DNA from: Clitopilus passeckerianus
Taxonomy: Eukaryota; Basidiomycota; Agaricomycetes; Agaricales; Entolomataceae
Direction: 5' to 3'
DNA length: 64,000 nt
NCBI GenBank assembly: GCA_944990035.1
Contig: CALYLX010000145.1
Coordinates: forward strand, 620,001 to 684,000
The position numbers and the translations under genes are program-made. The stretch's first letter is position 1, and each line of letters opens with the position of its first letter. This document shows, in pieces, positions 1 to 10,563 of this stretch. The notes beneath the pieces are model-generated. The model was not told the DNA's origin, did no database searches, and was given only the letters and a program-made list of their open reading frames with translations.

Positions 1-819
1 GTTAACGATCCGATCTCAGGATACATAGAGCTCAGATACAATTAGAGGGAAGCGTACGCATATGACGGCCAGCCGAGCAGATAATCCAAGCCTTTGGGTT
101 AACAGGGTCCGTGCGATGTCAATAGCGGAAACCCAAACTAGGAAGCCCCCTGAACCCATTGCGGCACTCTCAACTCCCTTCGTGATGAGGTGCTTTGCTG
201 CTCACTCCGCGCGAAAACTTGAGGTAACTTGGTAGGCATGCCCGAACAGACCTCAGGACTCGGAGAGGGTGATATATAGGCTAGGGATAGGTTACAGCCA
301 GGATCTGGAGATGTCAAACGGAGAGCAGGTTTCGAATGCGATAGGTAGATGTTGAAGCTTGAAGGAAGACCTACCAGTAAACAAGGTCAACAGGATGGTC
401 AAGAAAGAGAAGCGAAGAGGAACACGAACTAGTATATAAGCCGCAGTCTCTCCCTCCACCGGAAACCGAGCTTGAAGTTGTTGAAGTCCATAGCAGAAAT
501 AGAAGTGATTTGTTCCTCACCCCTACGTCATCAAATCAAGTTGCCTCAACCTGGACGACATCTTTCAATCTCGCCCGGGAAATCCATTTTCCCTTTCCGT
601 CTGTAGATGTGTACGACCATTGACCGAACCTTTACACCGAATGGAACTGATGTTTGTCTGACATCTGCAAAATCGAATGACTTCAAAGCTTCAATATCCA
701 ATGTCCGTATCATTTTCTTCTTCTATACGTTCTAGCTGGGTATATAGGTGCAATAAATACTCTGTACTGTTCGCCAAAGCAATAAGCATCAAGTACGTAT
801 TTCAAACAAGATACATACT
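1..819. other. intergenic, no gene seen
   Basis: No reading frame of useful length and no recognisable motif on either strand. The right end must contain the 3' UTR of the minus-strand desaturase. No tRNA-like cloverleaf or repeat was noticed by eye. Confidence 0.6.
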
Positions 820-2259
820 CTAGTCACTCTTGTCCGACTCAATCGCCTCATCCAAACCTTTCGACTCCTTATCCAACATCGCTTTCGCCTCCTTGCTCAA
901 CCTCTTCGCGCGCGCAAAGATCCCAACTTCCTTATCCCGAATAAAGTTAACAATAACCATAGGCCACGACGGGTGCGAGGGTATATTATCGTAGAATTCC
1001 GGTGCCATTGCTCTGAGGGCAGGCAGGCGAGTCCATGGGATGGACGGGAAGTCATGATGTTCGTTATGGTATCCAACCTGTTCGCAGTCGTCAGCATAAA
1101 CTCAAAACAAGGTATGGAATGGGGCTTACGTTGTAAGCAAGAACGTTCAGTGGGCCGTAGTAACTATACGTCTCCTGCTCCAGACCATCCCAGAGATAGT
1201 GCTCAGCAATAAAGTGACCAGCACAGGGGTGCAAGCTTCCAGCGAAGAAGCTGCTAGCAATGAGGTAAATAAGAGGCTTGACACCAAATGTTTTGACGAG
1301 GATGTAGTCAAAGACGAGCTGTGCAGCGATGTTGAGGCCGTGCCACTTGGTCAGGCGTTGGGCGCGCACGAACGTGGGGCGGAGCGCGTAGAACAGGATC
1401 TGGAATGTACTAGGTTGTAGATAGGCTTGTCAGAAAAGTATGGTGGCAGGGCCTAGAATAGACTCACGCGAAGAATACCTTGCCGAGAACGTTGTTCAGG
1501 CAGAGAAGCTCCAGTCTCGTCGGAAGGTCGGTATCGATGCCGTCTTGGCCCATGAACTTGTGATGTTCAATATGATACCCCTATACACGTATGATGAATA
1601 TACGAGTAATCCGGAGGGAGGGCTGGGATGCATTACCTTGAAAGCTGCGGAATACGGAATTCCGATAGGCAAGTTCGCAAAAATCGCCAAAAGCTTGTTG
1701 GGCGCAACACCCTTGAACGCAAGATTATGCGTGATTTCGTGTATCGCGAGGAACAAGTTATGGTTGGCCGTGCCTCCAATAGCATACGCGCAAAGCAGGA
1801 AGAGAGGGGATAGAGGTGATGTATGGCGGAGGTATATCGCCAAGCTGATTTGCAGACTGACAACACCAAGTACGACGTATTTCGTCAGTGGTTCATGACC
1901 CATGAGTTTTGTCACCTGAAGAAGAAGAAAGAAAGGGCCTTGGTTAATATTTGGTGGACAGTAAATGTAGATAATGCAAGAATTGCCAGCGGGCTTACCT
2001 CTGGGTGAGCTTTCATTAAAGCCATCCTCCTCGACCGGTGAGGCTCCTCTGTCATAAGCCACAAGAAGTCTTGTGGATCCTGTGGAGGTGCTGGGTATAC
2101 GCTGGCATCCTTGTCGCCGTTGGGTAGGAACGTTCGTCGAGGTGAACGATGATCCTTTTCAGGTAGGCTTTCAGCCCCTCCGTGAAGACTCCAATCTGTA
2201 CAAAAATTCTTCAGAAAATGTGCTGTCATCTGGGCATGTTAATACTCACCGACAGTCAT
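820..2259 (-). CDS. sphingolipid delta(4)-desaturase (DES family)
   Basis: Introduces the 4,5 trans double bond into the sphingoid base of ceramide in the ER membrane, a di-iron, cytochrome-b5-dependent reaction. All three histidine boxes are visible: HEITH in exon 3, YHIEHH at the start of exon 4, and YHNEHH in the last exon; the family N-terminal stretch around TEEPHRSRRMALMKAHPEV is also present. Six exons (2259-2250, 2195-1999, 1915-1637, 1580-1468, 1409-1130, 1077-820) have GT-AG introns and sum to 379 codons including the stop (378 aa), the usual family length. The start at 2259 gives MTVDWSLHG after a 10-nt first exon. An in-frame ATG near 2517 would add about 86 residues unlike the family, so I treat that stretch as 5' leader. 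Function follows from the family; not tested here. Confidence 0.93.
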
Positions 2260-2734
2260 GGGCGATAAAATAGAGTGGAGAAAGAAGGAGAGGAATGCCA
2301 GCCGACCGCGACCAGGACAAATGGTGATCTGGGCATTTTCTGGAGTGATCCTTTTACGTAACGCCACATGAAAGTCGTGCAAGGTTTGGGTTTGGCGCAC
2401 CAAACTTTGCCACAGGTTGTTACTGACATGTTCACGAAATACTACCCAACGTCTACTTTCCGTCCCTTGGCTTTGTAGCATCTCATTGAGAACGTACTCG
2501 CGCTTAGCCATCAACAAGCTCTACCCCTTTTAAATATCTGGCTTCCGTTTGCAGGCGCTTGATGGAGCCAAGCACTCTCCTTAGTTTACGCTAGCAGTTT
2601 GAAATTGGCAGCCAGCTGTCACCGTCAGTCATCCTCTCACTTGAAGCTACTTCACCTTTGTTTTGTCTCTCATCCCACAGCTAGTTCATTGGTACTTCAC
2701 AGTTTGTAAAAAAATAATATATTGATCGTTTCCT
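2260..2734. other. intergenic between two minus-strand genes
   Basis: Holds the desaturase leader and promoter and the 3' end of the next minus-strand gene. An open frame at 2239-2517 runs in phase into the desaturase start but resembles nothing I know. Confidence 0.45.
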
Positions 2735-3615
2735 TTATGCAGCCACAGCGACTTCAGTTATCTCGTTCAATGTTTTCCCACCTACACGTCCGTGGAATTC
2801 TTGCGTAAAATACTGGCTGTTTGAAATCAGGCGTGCCGAGATCCTCCTAGAGTGTCGCGCCACGGTCAATCCTCGCATCTCCATATTTTGCTCAACCGTC
2901 GGGGCGGGCTCTTCAGCCAACTTTCGGGACTCCCAGTCTGTGCACGTTGAATTCCAGTCGACTGCCTTGTTCCATAAGTTGTTGTCGTTACAAGCAATGT
3001 TGCAATGGAATCTTGCGGTCTCGGTCAAGGGATTCACTGCGTCCTTGCCGTTTTTCAAACGGACGCTAAATGTAACGTGGAAAGGTGCAGATGCACATGT
3101 ACCGCCTTTATGCCCGCCAGCACTAGATTGGTCAAGAATTGTCAATATGTTGGCACAGGATCAAGGTATCGGAGAGGGCCGACGTACTGGACTGTGTATT
3201 TTTCAATCGATTCGGCACACAAAAGCTGCTTGATGGACTTCTTGATCTCATACGCGATGTAGAGCCGGATTCTACGTTCTTCAGGTTTAGCATAGTTGTT
3301 ATGCAAAAACTCGACATCCCTCAGCATCTCTCTCTCCTTTCGAAGAGAGCGTTGTTGACTAAGCTGTGCAGCTCTCCAGTCTGGATCCCAGTCTGCGGTC
3401 CCTGTGGAAGAGACATCTTGGCCAGATATCCTGACTGAATGTGGTTGAGCACTGGTTCGGGAAGATGTACCCCTAGTATTTGCCAGGTTTCCTCGCCAGG
3501 AGGGAAGGTCTCCTAGAGGGACTCTTGTCGAAGAGGGGAGGCATCCTCTACAATGGCGAGACCTATATTTGCCAATTGCTTGGTTTCGGTTTAAAGAAAG
3601 GTGTGCCAGCGACAT
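2735..3615 (-). CDS. unrecognised protein, copy 1 (kinase-paired family)
   Basis: I do not recognise this family. Two exons (3615-3188, 3122-2735) joined by a 65-nt GTACGT...CTAG intron sum to 272 codons (271 aa). The N-terminal 90 residues are Arg/Ser/Thr-rich and absent from copy 2. The shared core begins near RDVEF-HN-Y, continues with RLYIA, then a GGH motif after the intron, then AP(F/Y)H(V/I)TFSV-LK-GK and a (C/H)NIA segment, and ends around DWESRK. No signal peptide or membrane segment is apparent. It lies head-to-head with an SRPK-like kinase at 4157 (541 bp spacer), and the same pair recurs at 6754-9878. Inference: the two proteins may act in one pathway, possibly as kinase and substrate. 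Confidence is high that it is a gene and low for any role. Confidence 0.7.
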
Positions 3616-4156
3616 TCTTCCAGAAGATGACTGCTGATAGAAATAAAGAAAGATAGGCTTGAACGAGGTGGCTTCTAGAAAGTGGTCCCGTCAATCTCTC
3701 AAAAAAACGTCACTCTTATGCTCTATCCATCTCGCGGTGAGAACAAGCACGGATTATTCTGGACGTGTTCTATCTTCCAGCATGATGGCGACAAGTCGAT
3801 TGTTATTCTTGTCTCCACCGGAAGAACTTGATTGTCCCTTTGTCGTGACTGACAATTGCGACTCTTCAAAAACAACATCCTTTATGTTATTCAGGCTTGC
3901 CTCGGTAGGCCCTTGACAACCCCACTCAAATTGATTGCTGTGCCCACATTGAACATAATACTTCAGGTGGTATGGGGACATAATCATGTTCTTGTCACCC
4001 ACATCAACGGACCTTGTCTGGACCCACAAACCTCTTACACGGACAATAGCATCGTTAACCAGTGCATACTGAACCTACGGCTTAAAGGATGGCAGATAAA
4101 AATCTTTTGGAAACCTCACAATACTTCAATCACCCGAATCGATATCAGCTCCTGAC
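3616..4156. promoter_or_regulatory. shared divergent promoter region, copy 1
   Basis: The 541-bp spacer separates two divergently transcribed genes and must contain both promoters. Open frames in it (for example 3754-4029 minus) have no counterpart in the copy 2 spacer and look like chance. No clear TATA element was identified. Confidence 0.5.
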
Positions 4157-5968
4157 ATGGACCCTCACACCCTTCTTCGCATTCTCGCTTCTGGTTCCGA
4201 CAGCGTGACCGACGTCGAAACAGACGTAGGCTATCCTGACCTATGCAGAACGAGCAAGCAAATATCGTCAACCTCATGCCCTAATATATCCAGCTTGACT
4301 TGCGACGTTTGGGCGGCCACCGACGACGACTGGCACCCAGACTTTGATCGGCGGCCCGAACACCCTTACAAGTCAATTCTTGTCGAGGACGAAGACGAAA
4401 AACTGAGGTTGGGCGGCATGCCTAGGGCTCTTCGGTTGCAAGATGGAAACTCAATTCAGTTTTTTGAGGAACGACACTTCATCCCGAAGGACAACGACTA
4501 CTTGTTGCCGATGAAGATCGGCGACAAATTCTCAGGCGGCCTCAAGATTGAAGGTGATTACGAGATTGTTAGAAAACTCGGATACGGTGGCTTCGGGACT
4601 GCGTGGCTTTCACTGTGGAGAAGGTATGTTATGTGTCTGCCTCATCCTATTTCCTGCCACTAAACCGAGCTTTCAGTTCATGCGGGCGTTACCAGAGATA
4701 TCTCGTCCTTAAAGCTCTGTCGAAAGAGACATCTAAGCTCATTGAGCTCCGTGAAAACCTCGAATACGAGGTGTTTGAGGCGATGACGGTCGCCACTTGT
4801 CCCAGCCAGGCGTATCATCCAGGGTATAAGCACTGCATGACCCTAGTCGACTCGTTTGAACCCTTCTCAGACTGCCGGGAAACGTTTGGCTACTATTGGT
4901 TCCTTGTGATGGAGCCATGCGGCCAAAACCTGCTGCAGCTACAGATGTCGCAGCCGAATCAACACTTCAGCCTTGCTATTACGAAACGAATCATTAAACA
5001 ACTTTTGTATGCTTTGGATTACATGCATCGCGAGAAGGGTCTGATTCACGGAGGCAAGTCCTTGTCCCTTGCCCATCGTGTGAAGTGCCTCATACTCACT
5101 TCTTCGCTCAGATTTAAAAGCAGATAACCTTCTTGTCTACCTAAAAACTTCGAAGAAAGCTCTGGCGGAGCTGGTTGCAGAAGATCCTCCCACTTGTTAT
5201 CCAGTGCAGAACGCCCCACAGCTTACCAAGAGTCCTATCGTAACTGTCAAATCTCAACCACTCCCCAACTTAGGTTTGAGGGAGGATCTATCTAATATCA
5301 AGATCAAATTGAATGATTATGGCGCTGGTGGGTGAAATACGTATTCGCCCGTGAAATACTTGTTAACAACAGGTCCATGTAGCTAGCTCGCCTGAGAAGA
5401 TCACCACAGAGAGTTGTATTCAACTTCCATGGCTCATGGCACCGGAAGTCGTTCTTGGCCACAAATTGGATACCACCGTGGACATCTGGTCGGTAGGGTG
5501 CATTGTGAGTGGTACGTGGTTAAGATAGAACCTGGCTAAAACGCAAATTATTCAGATATTCGAATTCTTGACGGGCGAAGGCCTGTTCGATTTATGGGAA
5601 ACGGAGAAGCAGAACGTCCTGGATACACTATTGGCCTCCGTAATCGAGCAAGTGGGGCCATTCCCTCTAGACTTCCTTGATAGGTGTACGCGTCACACTG
5701 ACTTTTTTGATGATCGAGGTGTGTAACCCAATGCATAGCGAGCGAGCGATAGTACCTAACCTACGGACTGTCAGGTAAACTCAAAAGAGTGCATCGCTAC
5801 ATACCACAGGCTATTGAAGCTCGCATGGAAATTTTAGATACCGTGCCCTATGAAGACATCAAAGCCGCGGCGAGCTTCATCTGCCGGTGCCTAACCATTG
5901 ATCCAACCAAACGCCCATCTGCCCTGGAGCTTCTGGAGGCTGAATGGCTCCGTGATGTTGCGATATGA
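4157..5968 (+). CDS. SRPK-like serine/threonine protein kinase, copy 1
   Basis: Kinase of the SRPK-like group expanded in Agaricomycetes. Visible landmarks: glycine loop GYGGFGTAW, VLKAL lysine, MEPCGQNL hinge, catalytic loop HGDLKADN, DYG in place of DFG, APEV, and DIWSVGC in subdomain IX. Six exons (4157-4623, 4677-5053, 5112-5327, 5383-5504, 5556-5718, 5775-5968) sum to 513 codons (512 aa). The intron inside the catalytic loop (5054-5111) starts with GC rather than GT (AG|GCAAGT...CAG); copy 2 has GT at the same place. The intron at 5328 must end at the second of two nearby AGs (5382), because the first introduces a stop. The acidic N-terminal 130 residues are probably disordered. Substrates are unknown; SRPKs classically phosphorylate RS-domain splicing factors, but this group is divergent. 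Confidence 0.88.
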
Positions 5969-6753
5969 GCGTGACTCCATATTTACCCTTGTAGTATTTC
6001 ACTACCTTACTTTACTTAATTAATACCGCATAGAGTCCTTCATTTGAAGCTCGAGTCCCTCCTGTGAACGAAAAAACCTTAAGGACAACCCACGACAGCC
6101 TGAGCTTCTGTACAAACCCTCGCTGGTGAAGGAACAGAAATCCGAATCCTGGACTAGGAGTACTCATTTGGACATTGTGTACCCCCATTTAGCTCTCGAA
6201 AACATCTTGTGCGAGCTATCGATTACGCTATGTAGTTCGAACTTGAAAGGAACACCTTGGGAGAAAGGAGGATGATAAAGATTTGAAGCCCCGCCATGCC
6301 TTCTGTTGCTCTTCCTCCTCCATGCCACTTTACCTCAATATCATGCATTCTATCATGATGCTTGCTCAGAACTATTACACCTGTCATTCACGTCAAATTG
6401 CATCCTTTGAGGTAATTACTTATGCGCAATCCGGACTTCAAACTTCAGAAATCACTAGGCCTGAAGTCCACACTATCGCACTAGCGGACTGCCCTGTCGT
6501 ATTGTCCAATTTCTCGCTTGATTTCGGATGCTTATGAGTGCTGTTCCGAGTCTGGGCTGTGGAGCTGTACTAATGCTGCAGGCCAACCCTAATCACCTTT
6601 CAATATCAATACTACGCTTTGCACGTCCAGTTGGTGGTACCGGTCATATATGGAAAGCTTTTTCGCTGCGGTCGTCAATATCTCCACTCAAAATCAGCTC
6701 TCATATGGCAAGCAGGATTATCTACTCGAAATAAACTACGTTAGGCTAGGTTG
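5969..6753. other. intergenic between the two duplicated modules
   Basis: Kinase copy 1 and hypothetical copy 2 converge on this 785-bp stretch, so it holds two 3' ends. Open frames at 6283-6537 and 6528-6734 show no similarity to known families. Confidence 0.5.
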
Positions 6754-7425
6754 CTAACACCCCGGGGACTCAGAAATCTTCTCCATCGTTTTATCACCAA
6801 TGATCGCATAAACGGCCGGAGAGAAGAATGTGGTTTTATGGTTCGGAACTACCAGGGAAATCCGCCGACTCCCTCGCGATTTCAAGTTCATGCTTGCCAT
6901 TGCCATCGCCATGGAGGTGTAACATCCCACTTGCTCTTGTGGCGCACGCTCGAGTCTCTTGGACTCCCAATCGACAGATTGTTCCATATGCCAGCGGCGC
7001 GCTCTTCTATTTAAGTCACCCTCATCTTTTGCAATATTGAGATGAAATCTGGTCGATAGGTACTTGTCACGGACAAGCGTCGTGGCCTCCTTGCCTTCCT
7101 TCAGCTCAACACTGAATGTAATGTGGTATGGAGCGTCTTCGAAGTGACCTCCAGCATGACCACTGGAACTGAATCAATCAGGTATGGGCGGATGTGTTTG
7201 CCACCTTGAATTAGGAATCACATACCGAACAATGATTTTTCTAACCTCCATAGCAAATTGTTTCTTTTGACAGTGCGTCTTGAGTTTATGTGCGATATAA
7301 AGCCTGATGGGTCGTTGATGTGCCCCCGAATACTCGTTGTGGCGAAATTCGACATCTTTAAGCAAGGCTTTCTCTCTGGCATGACTTCGTCGCAGGCTGG
7401 GGAGAGATGCGAATTTTACTGACAT
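6754..7425 (-). CDS. unrecognised protein, copy 2 (kinase-paired family)
   Basis: Paralogue of the gene at 2735-3615. Two exons (7425-7226, 7168-6754) with a 57-nt intron at the same place as in copy 1 sum to 205 codons (204 aa). The shared core is clear: KDVEFRHNEY, RLYIA, then SSGHAGGH at the start of exon 2, APYHITFSVELKEGKEA, FHLNIA and DWESKR. It lacks the N-terminal Arg/Ser-rich extension of copy 1, and its C-terminal 70 residues have diverged, including a Met-rich MAMAMAS stretch. It faces the second SRPK-like kinase across a 641-bp spacer. Function unknown; retention of the core and intron position in both copies argues that it is coding. Confidence 0.68.
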
Positions 7426-8066
7426 CTTTGTTGGTTGGAATAGTGGTGCTCAGTGAGTATTGTTAAAGACGAGAACGATGGAAATTGCTAACTACCCCCA
7501 CTGATGGTGATTATTTATTTTATAGCTACCGGCGAGATTTGCGACTACAAGGGGCTTACAAGTCCGCGCCTCTCATGGCCTTCGGCGTTGTGAAATGAGA
7601 GTTTGGTAGTCGTAACATGGTCTTGTTCGGACCTACGTGGGTCAAGGCGCAAGGGTTGCGGCCAATTGTATATTGCATTAGACATTCGTAGACTCCTTCA
7701 TTAGCCCTGTTGCCAACCATACGATTTCTCAGTACTTGTCCTTTGAGGAGCCTCAGGGACAGTAGCCAATCCACGAAGCCTGTTCTTGGTGACTTCGGCA
7801 GCATTTGGACCTACATGACTACGGGTTTCTCTTAAACAATACACAACCGAATGCGCTAAGACAATACCATTGTTAACCTGATAGAACGGTGGTACGTTTG
7901 GACTTGTCTATTCCGTATGATTTGGACCCACTGAACCCTACTCGAAGAACAATGACTTGACAGTGACAATTCAAGTGTGATTTTCGTGCGACTACTTGAA
8001 ATCTTTATTAGAAAAGGGTGGAATCCGAACCTCGTCATAACCATTTCCGAGTTCCCATTACCTCCC
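7426..8066. promoter_or_regulatory. shared divergent promoter region, copy 2
   Basis: The 641-bp spacer between the divergent pair of copy 2 must contain both promoters. An 82-codon open frame on the minus strand (7556-7804) has no recognisable similarity. By eye the spacer is not obviously alignable with the copy 1 spacer. Confidence 0.45.
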
Positions 8067-9878
8067 ATGGATTCCCAATCACTTCTTCACATCCTTGCTT
8101 CAGATTCTGACGGTACAATGGTGACGGACGTTGCCAACAGTGTCGGTCCGGACGGCCCTAGTACTTCCGAGAAGCGCGAAGCACTATTTTCGGGGAACTC
8201 CGAGTCCTCATTCGTTTCGGAGTGCATAGAGGTGGAGGAACATCCTGACGACCTCCGTGAATGCAGTAACCCCTACAAATCCATTCTGGTCAGGGAAGAC
8301 AAGGAGCCATATGCTACAAGTCGTCGTCCCATCGTACTGGATGATGGAAGCTCCTTACACTTCTACGAAGAGCATCATTTCATGCCAAAGTCGAACGACT
8401 ACTTCCTGCCAATCAAGATTGGCGACATCCTTGCAGGGGGGGATAAAATGAAAGGGTACTATGTCATCGTGAGGAAGCTTGGCTATGGTGCCTTCGGTAC
8501 GGCTTGGCTGTCTCTCTGGACAAGGTGTGTTTCTTTGCGTTCGACATTGGCGTCCCTGCTAAAAAGAGTCCTGAAAATTGCAGCGATTGCGGCAAGCGAG
8601 AGAGATATCTCGTTCTCAAAGTATTGAGTAAAGAAACATCTAAGCGCATAGAGCTGCGCGAGAATCAAGAGTATGAAGTCTTCGAGCAAATGACTATCGC
8701 CACCTCTGCCAGACAAGCACACCATCCCGGGTACAAGCACTGCATGACTCTTGTCGACTCCACGGAGGACTTCTGCACTAAATGGGACACATATGGCGCG
8801 TACCGAGCCTTTGTGATGGAACCTTGCGGCCAGAACCTTCATAGGCTTCGATTATCTCAACCACACGAGGTCTTCACTGTTGTCGCCGCGAAAAGGATCG
8901 TCAAACAGCTTCTCTTTGCCCTTGACTACATGCACCGAGAGAAGGGCCTGATCCATGGGGGTAGATAAACCTCTCACTTGTGAACGACGTACTTATAATT
9001 GACAACTTTGCACTTTTAGATCTCAAATTAGACAATCTCCTCGTTACCCTCAATGCCTCTCGAAAAACATTTGATGAGCTTGTCGAGAAGGACCAGCCAA
9101 TGTACTTTGCCGCACAGAGTGCCCCACAGTTCTCAAAAGAGCCGATCATCACCATTAAATCTCAACCACTGCCGAACTTGGGTCTGAACGAGGATTTGGG
9201 AAACATCAAGATCAAACTCAACGACTATGGTTTAGGTAATTCAACCACCTCTCAGCCGGTGATGATACTAAGATATCCTTTCCACCAGCCATCGCACCCG
9301 AGAAAGTCACCCCGAAAACACAGCTTCAAGTACCTTTCTACATGGCGCCAGAGGTCGTTCTTTACCACAAGGTAGACACAGCCATCGACATCTGGTCTGT
9401 AGGATGTATTGTGAGTGGCCTTGACCGGTTAACTTAAGCACCATCCACTGACCGAGATATAGATATTCGAGTGTCTGACAGGAGAGATGTTGTTCGATCT
9501 CTACCAAACCCCCACTCAGACGGTCATTCACACCCTCCTGGCTTCGATAATCGAGCAAGTTGGCTTGTTTCCCCCAGAATTCCTTGGGCGCTGTGATAGT
9601 AAACGGCGAGAAGCACTCTTTGACGACAAAGGTACCATAATCATCTTCGTAGCATTTACCAGAAGTTAATTTCCCCGTGACTAGGCGAATTACGAAAGGT
9701 GAATCGATATGAACCGCAGACGATTGAGGCTCGGATGAAAATACTAGAAACGATGCCCTTCGACGAGATTGAACCTGCCACCAGGTTTATCTGCCGCTGC
9801 CTAACCATAGATCCAACGAAACGCCCCACTGCTCAGGAGCTCCTAGAAGACGAATGGTTGCGCGATGTCGCTATTTAG
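8067..9878 (+). CDS. SRPK-like serine/threonine protein kinase, copy 2
   Basis: Paralogue of the kinase at 4157-5968. Six exons (8067-8524, 8584-8960, 9020-9235, 9289-9410, 9463-9631, 9685-9878) sum to 512 codons (511 aa). Exons 2, 3, 4 and 6 have exactly the copy 1 lengths (377, 216, 122, 194 nt). Landmarks: GYGAFGTAW loop, LVLKVL lysine, MEPCGQNL, HGDLKLDN catalytic loop split by a GT-AG intron, NDYG at the DFG position, MAPEV and DIWSVGC. The start MDSQSLLHILASDSDG matches copy 1 MDPHTLLRILASGSDS; an in-frame upstream ATG-like start at 7977 is not supported by copy 1. All catalytic residues are present, so an active kinase is expected. Substrate unknown. Confidence 0.88.
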
Positions 9879-10563
9879 CTAGCTCTCCCGTAACAGCTGT
9901 CATGTTGGGATCCTCATATTTACGTGTATTTTACTAGCACAGCAGCGGTGGCCTCTGATAATTTGATTTTGATGAAAAAGGCTCCTATGGGAGAGGATCA
10001 TTCCCTGGAACGTCTGTCACTCGTCGAACGAATGAAATAATGAGGGCATCCACCCTGCACCCGAAACTTGCAGAGTCTACAGAGGGATTATCTCCAGATG
10101 GCATCTATCAAATAATACACAACAAACGCACGCCGAATCCTGAAAACGACCTTTCTCAGTTTATTGATAGTCTTCTTCCAATGACATGGATGCTGTCCAG
10201 GTCTTTAGGTGCTATGTCCCGTCCTGTGGGTCCAAACCTTTAGGATATCAAATAAGAACACATCTATGCGCTCGCTAGAACTTCTGATGACTCCATGAAT
10301 CAACCTATCCTGATCCATCCTCGGAATCGTGTCGATCATGAAATAACCGAAGTGGGCACAACAATAAGGGCTCGCTGTTGTCCTTGTTTTTTTGGTGAAC
10401 TTAGTATATTCCATTCTTCCAGAAATGGGATAGGTGCGGACACTATCATCTGCCGGCGGTAGTGAAATCAGAAACACGACTTTGCCGCGGCTATATAATT
10501 GACAAGCCAGCAATCCTGGACTCAACCACCGATACTATCTTTTACGACTTTTACGACCTACAG
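9879..10563. other. intergenic upstream of the DUF6534 gene
   Basis: Holds the 3' end of kinase copy 2 and the promoter of the next gene. Open frames (10040-10243 plus, 10205-10525 minus) are unassigned. A TATA-like element is listed separately. Confidence 0.5.
10492..10499 (+). promoter_or_regulatory. TATA-like box of the DUF6534 gene
   Basis: TATATAAT about 65 bp upstream of the proposed ATG at 10564. Confidence 0.4.

Larger units (their letters stand above)
2735..9878. repeat. tandem duplication of a two-gene divergent module
   Basis: Units 2735-5968 and 6754-9878 each contain [small unrecognised protein, minus] then [SRPK-like kinase, plus], with matching intron positions and mostly identical exon lengths. 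Coding sequence is diverged but alignable; intron and spacer sequence is not obviously alignable by eye, so the duplication is not recent. Confidence 0.85.

Noticed and set aside
2239..2517. 92-codon frame that would extend the desaturase N-terminus
   Set aside because: It is in phase with the start but has no similarity to desaturases, while the start at 2259 gives the usual length and N-terminus.
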